A stretch of DNA of 6,978 bases, from positions 1-6,978 of the forward strand of contig JALOCA010000067.1 of the NCBI GenBank assembly GCA_023227965.1, read 5' to 3'. The DNA is from Lentimicrobiaceae bacterium (GTDB lineage Bacteria > Bacteroidota > Bacteroidia > Bacteroidales > JALOCA01). Under the pieces are notes generated by a model. That model was not told where the DNA came from and did no database searches. It saw only the letters and a list, made by a program, of their open reading frames with translations. Positions 1-6,250 of this stretch are shown in pieces; the stretch's first letter is position 1, and every line of letters starts with the position of its first letter. The position numbers and the translations under genes were made by a program.

Positions 1-106
1 GTCGGGTTTATTCCTTCACTGCTTGCTCCTCAGCAGAGCCTGTGTCCGTTTATCCCGACAAACAAATGTACTAAAAGTTTACTTGACACAGTTCGTTGTA
101 CACTCC
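1..106. other. Non-coding window edge with a short coding-like scrap
   Basis: No gene can be supported here. On the minus strand, bases 49 down to 8 read as 13 codons, TDTGSAEEQAVKE, followed by a TAA stop (8-10). An in-frame stop at 50-52 cuts them off from anything upstream. The polar, acidic composition is like the extreme C-terminus of the protein encoded at 491-1240 (NGNKEEPTANLPASE), so this could be a remnant of a related gene end, but 13 codons prove nothing. GTCGGG (1-6) and CCCGAC (54-59) are inverted copies 47 bases apart, probably by chance. Bases 86-106 show faint similarity to the neighbouring 21-base repeat and may be its decayed edge. Confidence 0.4.
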
Positions 107-463
107 CTCCAGCGGACACCCCAAGTAGAGCTGCGTACTACCCAAATAGACTTTATACCGGCACAAATTGACTTGCGGACGCCCCGAATAGAGCTGCGTA
201 CTATCCGAATTGACTTGCGTACTACCCAAATAGACTTTATACCGGCATGAATTGACTTGCGGACACTCCGAGTAGAGCTGCGTACTATCCGAATAGACTT
301 GCGTACTACCCAAATAGACTTTATACCGGCATGAATTGACTTGCGTACACCCCGAGTAGAGCTGCGTACTATCCGAGTAGACTTGCGTACTACCCAAATA
401 GACTTTATACCGGCACGAATAGATTTGCGAACCATACAATAAAAATTGCGTACGCCCCGGATG
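107..463. repeat. Tandem array of 21-base units in an 84-base higher-order period
   Basis: Seventeen head-to-tail units of 21 bases occupy this stretch. The fourteen from 128 to 421 are well preserved and the outer ones (107-127, 422-442, 443-463) are degenerate. There are four variants: A begins GACTTTATACCGGCA (149, 233, 317, 401), B begins GACTTGCG and continues with a GACACCCCGAGTA-like end (170, 254, 338), C begins GAGCTGCGTACTATCC (191, 275, 359), and D begins GACTTGCGTACTACCC (212, 296, 380). They recur in the strict order A-B-C-D, an 84-base period. The unit at 128-148 starts like C and ends like D. There are no unique spacers, so this is not CRISPR. Because 21 is divisible by three, long frames stay open through it on both strands and translate as seven-residue repeats (for example VRKSIRI on the minus strand). 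No start or promoter supports translation. The array begins 28 bases after the stop of the minus-strand gene, so it may be transcribed as that gene's 3' flank. Its function is unknown. Confidence 0.95.
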
Positions 464-479
464 GTGCAAATATTTTTAA

Positions 480-511
480 ATGCCGGCAGGTTATTCTGAT
501 GCTGGCAGGTT
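480..511. repeat. 13-base imperfect direct repeat across a stop codon
   Basis: ATGCCGGCAGGTT (480-492) and ATGCTGGCAGGTT (499-511) differ at one base and are separated by six bases. The pair straddles the stop codon of the minus-strand gene (TAA at 493-491), so the last codons (LPASE) and the first bases after the stop look like a local duplication with a 19-base spacing. No function is apparent. Confidence 0.5.
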
Positions 512-1240
512 TGCTGTGGGTTCTTCTTTGTTGCCATTACCCTGTGAAGCTGATAACTGTTTAAGGATACGGCTGTACGAAAACTTCTCAATAAACAATT
601 TGTCATCTGCAAACAAACGGCTAACGATACGACAAATGCTGATAACTTCGGAATAAATGGCATTAAATTCGGTAACAGCAGCAGCGGTAACATCTTTGCG
701 ACCACCTTTAAGGGTTTCCTGGCTTACGTTAAGGGCTTCCAGTTGGTCGGCATAAGCAAGTATGCTTTCGAGGGTAGCAGCAGCAGTTCCTTTGTTTACA
801 ATTTCCTGCTTCAGGTCGGTAAGGAGGTTGGCTTTAAAGCGGAACAACATCTCGATAAGGGCTTCCTGGTTCCTGCTTTGTACTTTTTTAAAGAAATCGG
901 TAAAGCCCAACTGTTTTAAAATTTCTTCGCGGCGAGCTTTGTTGTTTTTAAAATCTTCTTCTACCTGCACTTTTGTCTGCGAAAGTGTTTTTATCACATC
1001 AGTTTGCATGCCGATGATAAGTGCGGTGGCAGCACGCAGGTCTTTGGCACTGTCAACACCGAGATATACTTTAAAGGCATCGGCTATTTTTTTTTGCAAA
1101 TCGGTAAAAAACGGGTCTTTCCATCCGCTGCGTTTTGCAATCAGGCGCTCCTTGTTACTGATGGCAGTTGTAATAATAGTATCGCAGGTAGTAAGCGCAC
1201 CTGCATCGGAGCCTTTGTAAATTCGTTTCATTGTTACCAT
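491..1240 (-). CDS. Helical cytoplasmic protein of unknown function beside tandem array
   Basis: I do not recognise this family with confidence. From ATG 1240-1238 it encodes 249 residues beginning MVTMKRIYKGSDAGAL and ending NLPASE. There is no signal peptide or membrane segment, so it should be cytoplasmic. It reads as almost entirely alpha-helical, with long stretches of mixed charge such as KTLSQTKVQVEEDFKNNKAR and a KFSYSRILKQL helix near the end. The last 18 or so residues are polar and disordered-looking (ASQGNGNKEEPTANLPASE). No catalytic motif is evident. A frame extends up to a TTG at 1303, but the promoter at 1270-1303 lies inside that extension, which favours ATG 1240. ATG 1231 (MKRIYKG) is the alternative. 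A second in-frame stop follows at 478-476. I see no intrinsic terminator before the 21-base repeat array that starts 28 bases downstream. The composition is evenly coding-like and the frame is intact, so the gene is probably real. A helical-bundle structural or nucleic-acid-associated role would be a guess. Confidence 0.85.
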   Translation of the reverse strand: MVTMKRIYKGSDAGALTTCDTIITTAISNKERLIAKRSGWKDPFFTDLQKKIADAFKVYLGVDSAKDLRAATALIIGMQTDVIKTLSQTKVQVEEDFKNNKARREEILKQLGFTDFFKKVQSRNQEALIEMLFRFKANLLTDLKQEIVNKGTAAATLESILAYADQLEALNVSQETLKGGRKDVTAAAVTEFNAIYSEVISICRIVSRLFADDKLFIEKFSYSRILKQLSASQGNGNKEEPTANLPASE

Positions 1241-1269
1241 AATATTAAATTTTAATGGGTTAATAAACA

Positions 1270-1303
1270 CAAAGGTAATAACAATTTTTTCTGTATTTAA
1301 CAA
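1270..1303 (-). promoter_or_regulatory. Bacteroidota-type promoter for the helical protein gene
   Basis: Reading the minus strand, TACCTTTG (1277-1270) matches the Bacteroidota -7 consensus TAnnTTTG exactly. A TTG (1303-1301) lies 23 bases further upstream, at the long end of the spacing accepted for the -33 element. Transcription would start near 1263, leaving an A/T-rich leader of about 24 bases before ATG 1240. The -7 match is seen directly; activity is inferred. Confidence 0.6.
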
Positions 1304-1851
1304 TGTATTCTGAATTTTTTTCTAATATTTGTATTATAGCCTGAAAATTAAAGATATAAAATTAAACCCCGACATGGTTAAAAAACCTGTAAGTAATGGA
1401 AAACAGCTTTTTACAGTATGCAAAATGTCTGCTTCGCAATGCGTAATATTGTTAAAATATTTTCTGGTAATGTATAACATCATCGGTATTGTTGGATAAA
1501 AAATAAACATGAAGAAAATTCCGATTAAAAACGATTATAAATTAATATTGCTAAAAGTAATAAACCAATACGTAACATAATTTATTTAAAAATTCTTTTA
1601 AATACCATATAACATTTTATCTGTTTTTGTATTAATAAGCGATTTATATTGATTTTTATATTTATGAGACCGATATATACGTTGTAATTCTCCAGAAAGA
1701 GCCCCCAGGTTCTTCCGGGAGAAGAAAAATATATAGCTCCTGTGGAATTATCAACACCACTAACAGATTATTTCAAAACAATCAATGATATTACTACGCA
1801 AATAATAAAAAAACAAATCCGATATAATAAATACATTTAAAAAAGTTAATT
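1304..1851. other. A/T-rich intergenic region between divergent genes
   Basis: These 548 bases separate the minus-strand helical protein gene from the plus-strand protease gene and should hold the protease promoter. I find no exact TAnnTTTG with a well-spaced TTG on the plus strand. TATATTTA (1657-1664) and TACATTTA (1832-1839) are seven-of-eight matches without a suitable -33 element. The strongest structure is the hairpin at 1688-1723. A 41-codon frame (1374-1499, MVKKPVSNGKQLF at its start and a hydrophobic end ILLKYFLVMYNIIGIVG) could in principle be a small membrane peptide, but it has no supporting context. A 23-codon frame at 1509-1580 looks like chance. No tRNA, rRNA or mobile-element signature was seen. 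Confidence 0.6.
1688..1723. other. Long imperfect hairpin in the protease gene's upstream region
   Basis: TTCTCCAGAAAGAGCC (1688-1703) pairs with GGTTCTTCCGGGAGAA (1708-1723) over sixteen positions, with two mismatches and one G-T pair, closing a four-base CCCA loop. It is much more G/C-rich than its surroundings. Neither strand shows a T-run directly after it, so it is not a classical terminator. It could be a structured leader element of the protease mRNA about 130 bases before ATG 1852, a palindromic repeat unit dispersed in the genome, or a protein-binding site. Confidence 0.5.
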
Positions 1852-4800
1852 ATGAGAACTAAAATCTTTTTTTTCTGTGTGCTTCTTTTTTCGATGTTTT
1901 TTGTCGTTGAAAAAGATGCTTTTTCACAGGTAATTCAAATTAATGAGTCTTTTTCGAAAGACACAACACTGACACCCTTCAGCGGGTTTAAACATCTTTA
2001 TTCTCTTAAAATGAGTGGTTCTGTTCGGTTTTTTAGTGATTCAAGCCTTGTTCGCGTTGTTTTGGCAGACAATTACGGGAATCATTACCTGCTTTACGAA
2101 GCTTATCCGCTCATTACTACATCCGATAAATTTGAAATTTCGATGGTAAGTGATGAAACCTGTTACCTGGATGATATCAAGCCCGATTATTTGCGGATTG
2201 ATATCATTGATGCATTCCTTGGTTTAGATAGTCTTAACCTCGACACCAATTATATAGCCAATATAAAACAGTTGCAGGCGCAGGCGAAATGGAAAAATGA
2301 TTCAATAAAAATAAGGATCATGAACCAGCGTATCGCTGAAGAAAAAATGTACTGGCGGGCAGGCAGAACCTCTGTTGTGGAACGCAGTTTCCAGGAAAGA
2401 GAACAGATGTTCGGGCAGAAGCATAATTTAGCCGGATTTGATTACTACAAAGGAGGGATTTTTGAGTGTATTTGTAGCAAAGATCCTATACCAGTTACTA
2501 CAGAGATTGTTAATTCATTTGATTGGAGAAACAGACATGGTGCAAATAATCCGAATTCCCCCTATTATGACAGTGATACACATGAAGGCGATTTGAAATC
2601 AGGGTGGCTTACAGAAGTACGTAATCAGGGAGATTGTGGTTCATGTTACATTTTTTCAGTTATTGCAGGATTGGAAGCAAGATTAAACATTTATTATAAT
2701 ACACATGATAAAAACACAAAACGGCATTATGATATTGATCTTTCGGAACAACATGTTCTCTCATGTGGTTCAGCATGGGGTTCAGATTTTACATGTAATG
2801 GGGGCTTTCCATATGGCGTTGCCAGTTGGTTAGTAAACAATAAAGTTGTAGAGGAAAATTGTTATCCTTATAAATATAGTGATGAACCATGTGATTTATG
2901 TGAAAATTATCAATCGGTTAAAAAAGTTGGGATATTGGGTTTTACAAATTTTACTTTCAGTTTATCTGATTTAAAAAAATGGTTAATAACCAATGGACCT
3001 TTGCCATGTACCTATAAAACTACAAATATAAATCATAGCATGTTGCTGATAGGTTATGATGATGTCAATATGTATGATACTGTTTATAAAGCAAGTTTTG
3101 AAGGTGATAAAGATATTATAATTGATGAAGAAAGCCCTTTGAATGGAACTATAACCTTTATTTTTAAAAATAGTTCAGGTTATAATAATCCTATGAATGA
3201 ACCATTTTACGTAGTAAGCTGTAACCTTAATGAAGTTACTAATGAAATTAAGTTAAACGGTGCATTATCATTTGAAAACTTTTCGGTAGATGTTCAGTAT
3301 TCGGATGAAGATGATGATGGATACTATTGGTGGGGAATAGGTCCTATTCCTACAAATATGCCTGCATCTTTCTCAAAACTTGAAGATTGTGACGATAATA
3401 ATAAAAATGTGGGACCTTATAATCTTGACTCTAATTCCGGTTTACCACTATATCAATGCACCGATAATTGTGGTGAGTTACTGCCAACAATTACTTTAAA
3501 CGACAGCGAGTATTCTATTGATACTAATTTTCATCTGAATAGTAGTATAATAATACCACAAAATAAAACACTTATTATAAACAGTACGGTATGGATTAAC
3601 AAAGATGCTTATATTATTGTTCAACCTGGAGGTAAGTTAACTATTACGCCTGACGGAAGACTTACAACTGCTTGTAATGACCTTTGGCAAGGAATAATAG
3701 TAGAGGGAACATCTGCAGCACAATCCGAATCCGTCCAGGGACAAGTTGAGTTTACAAGTAATATTTTTAATAAGAGTGGTTCAATAGAAAATGCAATATG
3801 TGCCATAACAGCGGAAAATGGTGCTATAATTAAAGCAACCAATGCTAATTTTATAAATAACCGTACATCTGTGTATTTTACAGGTTATACAAATCTGGTT
3901 ACATTAACTCAATTTACAGAAACTACATTCCAAACCGCCGGAACTTTAATAGACGGAAGCCAGCCGGAGCAGTTTGTTAAACTTGAAGACCTTACCAATT
4001 CTACCTGCATAAAATTTGAAGGTTGTGTTTTTACCGAAACCGACGCACTCAGAAAAACGAAGGGTATTTATGCCAACAATGCACGTTTTACCTGCGACCA
4101 ATATGTTTCGCTGCTCAGCAAGGCTACCTCTTTTAACAATCTTCTGTACGGAATATATGCAACCACCGGTAGTTTTTCATCCGGAAGCCCGTTTACGGCA
4201 AACGAATGTGTTTTTGCAGGTAATTTCCGCGGCATATATGCCAGCGCCATTGTCGGCGCACAGATTACTTCCAATACGATGAATGTTCCATTGATTAATT
4301 CCAGTTTTGTGCCGGAAGATGGATATTCTTCTTATGGTATGTATCTGGATGGTTGTAATACTTACCATATAGAAAATAATGCTGTTGATGGAGCCCTCAA
4401 TGATGAAGACCAGGTACCCGAATATGTAAAAAGCTGTGGTGCCTACATCAAAAATTCCGGTGCCAATGCCAATGAGGTTTACCGAAATACCTTCAGCGGT
4501 CTGCATTGTGGTATTGCCACCTTTGGTACTAACCGCAATGGCACCAACGAAGGATTGTGCATAAAGTGTAATACCTTTAGCCAAAATATTACCGACATAG
4601 GCGTTTACAGGGGAAGCCTTACCCTTACCACCAATATTGGTATTAAATACGACCAGGGAGTTTATAACACCACTGCAACCAGTTTTTCTGCCGGTAATAT
4701 TTTTTCCTCCTCCTCCTTGTCTATCCACGAATGGGACATTGATAATACCTATTCCAATGCAGTTAGATATAACCACCATTATCTTGAGCCAGGTCTTCCA

Positions 4801-6054
4801 AAAATTCAGCCGGATGTAAATAAATGTTCCTCCAATATTACGATACATCAAAACCTTTTGTCATATTATACATCCTCCAGTTGTCCGGATGCATTGGATA
4901 ATCTGAAAAGCAGCCCGCTTATTTCTTCCCTGAAGGAGCAAATGGTTATGGCAAATGCAAAAGCCGACAGCATAGCCGGCAGGTTGCTGCTGCTTACCGA
5001 TGGAGGAAACACCGAAGCACTTGCCGAAGAAGTAACCTATAGTATTCCACCGGAAGCCTGGGATACCTATGCCAGCCTGCTTGGCAAATCGCCCTACCTG
5101 AGTGATACCGTAATGAAGATTGCAACGGCTAAGGAAGAAGTACTTAACAATGCCATGCTGCGCGATATACTAATTGCCAACCCACAGTCGGCAAAAAACG
5201 ATTCCATACTCGTACTGGCACAAAACCGTTTCGTCCCCATGCCCGACAGTATGATGGCTGAGATATTGGAAGGAAAAAATATTGCAGGCGACAAGGAAAT
5301 GCTCGAAATGCAACTTGCCGGGTGGAAACAAACCTATGCAACCGTTTTTAACGATTTGCTGAACATTTACCTTGCCGAAGGCAGCAGCGACAGCATAGCC
5401 GTCCTGCTTGCCGGCGACGATCGCCTTGCTTCACAATATAGCCTTGCCCTGCTCCGGTTACAAAAAGGAGAAATTACCGCTGCTGATGCGGTAATGGCAA
5501 ACATTTCCCTGCAATATAACCCGCCACAGGGTGAATATCTGCAATATATTGCTTATTATAACTGCCTGAAACGTGCAGTGCAGAACAATGCCCCGCTTAC
5601 CTTCGACAGCCTGCAGGTAACAAATCTGCAAAATATCATTGCTGCCGACAGCAATGATTACTTTGCCCCCACCATATTGGCACGAAATGCATTGCTTACA
5701 GCCGGAATAATTCATTATTACGAACCGGTAACTATGGATGCAGGAGTAAAATCCACTCCTGCGGGGCATGTATATGGAAATAAAAAGCCAAAGGAAACGA
5801 AAGCATATCTAAACATATATCCCAATCCCGCTGGTGATTTTATAACCATTGATTATGAGATAAAAAAAACATGTTCCAACATTAATTGTTCCGTAACAAC
5901 GATGGATGGTAAAACCGTTATAAAGGAAAAACTCAATAAAGAACATGACCAGAAAATTATTTATGTAAAAACTCTCCAACAGGGAGATTACCTCATTACC
6001 TTGTATTCCGGTAATTCTGTATTATCTTCGCAAAAGTTTACCATTAAAAGGTAA
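1852..6054 (+). CDS. Secreted papain-family (C1A) cysteine protease with beta-helix region and T9SS sorting domain
   Basis: This 1400-residue protein is predicted to be exported by Sec and then by the type IX system to the cell surface or medium, where it would cleave proteins. Residues 1-26 are a signal peptide ending AFSQ. Residues 27-135 form an N-terminal module, and 136-200 a charged helical stretch that may be a pro-region. The papain-type domain spans about 222-460: QGDCGSCY carries Gln259 and nucleophile Cys265, DLSEQHVLSC (296-305) and CNGGFPYG (315-322) are typical family blocks, ENCYPY is at 335-340, NHSMLLIGY gives His395, and KNSSG gives Asn440. The full catalytic set is therefore present, but the usual Trp after the Cys is Tyr266 and the Trp of KNSW is Ser442. 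His395 and Asn440 are 45 residues apart, against 16 in papain. Residues 484-523 (DEDDDGYY, then DCDDNNKNVGPY) resemble MopE-type metal-binding repeats. About 555-985 is Asn/Thr-rich and reads like a right-handed beta-helix with scattered cysteines. About 1012-1290 is helical. Residues 1317-1400 (YLNIYPNPAGDFITI onward) are a type A T9SS C-terminal domain. ATG 1852 directly precedes the signal peptide, in an A/T-rich leader without Shine-Dalgarno. Base composition varies along the gene. The substrate is unknown. Confidence 0.93.
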   Translation: MRTKIFFFCVLLFSMFFVVEKDAFSQVIQINESFSKDTTLTPFSGFKHLYSLKMSGSVRFFSDSSLVRVVLADNYGNHYLLYEAYPLITTSDKFEISMVSDETCYLDDIKPDYLRIDIIDAFLGLDSLNLDTNYIANIKQLQAQAKWKNDSIKIRIMNQRIAEEKMYWRAGRTSVVERSFQEREQMFGQKHNLAGFDYYKGGIFECICSKDPIPVTTEIVNSFDWRNRHGANNPNSPYYDSDTHEGDLKSGWLTEVRNQGDCGSCYIFSVIAGLEARLNIYYNTHDKNTKRHYDIDLSEQHVLSCGSAWGSDFTCNGGFPYGVASWLVNNKVVEENCYPYKYSDEPCDLCENYQSVKKVGILGFTNFTFSLSDLKKWLITNGPLPCTYKTTNINHSMLLIGYDDVNMYDTVYKASFEGDKDIIIDEESPLNGTITFIFKNSSGYNNPMNEPFYVVSCNLNEVTNEIKLNGALSFENFSVDVQYSDEDDDGYYWWGIGPIPTNMPASFSKLEDCDDNNKNVGPYNLDSNSGLPLYQCTDNCGELLPTITLNDSEYSIDTNFHLNSSIIIPQNKTLIINSTVWINKDAYIIVQPGGKLTITPDGRLTTACNDLWQGIIVEGTSAAQSESVQGQVEFTSNIFNKSGSIENAICAITAENGAIIKATNANFINNRTSVYFTGYTNLVTLTQFTETTFQTAGTLIDGSQPEQFVKLEDLTNSTCIKFEGCVFTETDALRKTKGIYANNARFTCDQYVSLLSKATSFNNLLYGIYATTGSFSSGSPFTANECVFAGNFRGIYASAIVGAQITSNTMNVPLINSSFVPEDGYSSYGMYLDGCNTYHIENNAVDGALNDEDQVPEYVKSCGAYIKNSGANANEVYRNTFSGLHCGIATFGTNRNGTNEGLCIKCNTFSQNITDIGVYRGSLTLTTNIGIKYDQGVYNTTATSFSAGNIFSSSSLSIHEWDIDNTYSNAVRYNHHYLEPGLPKIQPDVNKCSSNITIHQNLLSYYTSSSCPDALDNLKSSPLISSLKEQMVMANAKADSIAGRLLLLTDGGNTEALAEEVTYSIPPEAWDTYASLLGKSPYLSDTVMKIATAKEEVLNNAMLRDILIANPQSAKNDSILVLAQNRFVPMPDSMMAEILEGKNIAGDKEMLEMQLAGWKQTYATVFNDLLNIYLAEGSSDSIAVLLAGDDRLASQYSLALLRLQKGEITAADAVMANISLQYNPPQGEYLQYIAYYNCLKRAVQNNAPLTFDSLQVTNLQNIIAADSNDYFAPTILARNALLTAGIIHYYEPVTMDAGVKSTPAGHVYGNKKPKETKAYLNIYPNPAGDFITIDYEIKKTCSNINCSVTTMDGKTVIKEKLNKEHDQKIIYVKTLQQGDYLITLYSGNSVLSSQKFTIKR

Positions 6055-6071
6055 ACTATTCTGCCATCAAT

Positions 6072-6116
6072 AAATCCATATGGCTGGATATAGTTTCAGC
6101 CATATGGGTTTTATAA
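6072..6116 (+). terminator. Intrinsic terminator of the protease gene
   Basis: CCATATGGCTG (6076-6086) and CAGCCATATGG (6097-6107) form a perfect 11-pair stem with a ten-base loop. Flanking AAAT/GTTT adds up to four more pairs, including one T-G pair. The 3' arm runs into GTTTTATAATA. It starts 18 bases after the protease stop codon. The U-tract is short but the stem is strong, so the downstream gene is probably not co-transcribed. The stem is nearly symmetric and could also work on the other strand, where AAA/TTT follows the other arm. Confidence 0.85.
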
Positions 6117-6250
6117 TACTATTAAAATGAAATTATGATGAAATGTCCATAAGGGCTATGCCTATACCAACCGAGAATGATTTTTTATGGATATTCCCCC
6201 GAGAAATCGGGGCAGGCTATTTGACCAATAAATTAAAAAATTAATAACAC
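6117..6250 (+). promoter_or_regulatory. Short intergenic region with a GNRA-capped hairpin before the repeat-protein gene
   Basis: This gap must hold the promoter of the gene at 6251 if the terminator before it works, but I find no exact TAnnTTTG. A TTTG at 6220-6223 has no -7 partner at the proper distance. A perfect six-pair hairpin, CCCCGA-GAAA-TCGGGG (6197-6212), has a GNRA-type tetraloop and stands out in A/T-rich surroundings. It lies 38 bases before the start codon. It may be a leader structure or part of a dispersed repeat. No T-run follows, so it is not a terminator. Confidence 0.4.

Noticed and set aside
1..59. Inverted repeat GTCGGG/CCCGAC as a mobile-element end
   Set aside because: Only six bases match, 47 bases apart, with no transposase or target duplication visible.
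23..250. Plus-strand protein of 75 residues read from the array
   Set aside because: It is open only because the repeat unit is a multiple of three. The residues are pure heptad repeats (TTQIDFI-like) and no promoter or leader supports it.
107..463. CRISPR array
   Set aside because: The 21-base units abut each other with no unique spacers, and the variation is between ordered unit types. No cas gene is present.
71..469. Minus-strand protein of 132 residues in the array
   Set aside because: It consists of the same repeat-driven heptads (STQVYSD-like). It is in frame with the upstream gene but separated from it by two stop codons, with no independent start signal.
762..1220. Plus-strand frame of 152 residues opposite the helical protein gene
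   Set aside because: It is antisense to a better supported gene, its product is Ser/Leu/Arg-rich in the way typical of a shadow frame, and no upstream signals were seen.
491..1303. Longer form of the helical protein starting at TTG 1303
   Set aside because: The proposed TTG coincides with the -33 element, and the exact -7 element lies inside the extension. The extra residues (MLNTEKIVITFVFINPLKFNI) come from A/T-rich DNA and do not look like the rest of the protein.
1509..1580. 23-codon frame starting MKKIPIKNDYK
   Set aside because: It is very short, Lys/Ile-rich as expected from A/T-rich DNA, and lacks a hydrophobic segment or any context.
4177..4851. Minus-strand frame of 224 residues inside the protease gene
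   Set aside because: It lies opposite the beta-helix-like region of a well-supported gene and encodes a low-complexity Ile/Gly-rich product without recognisable features.
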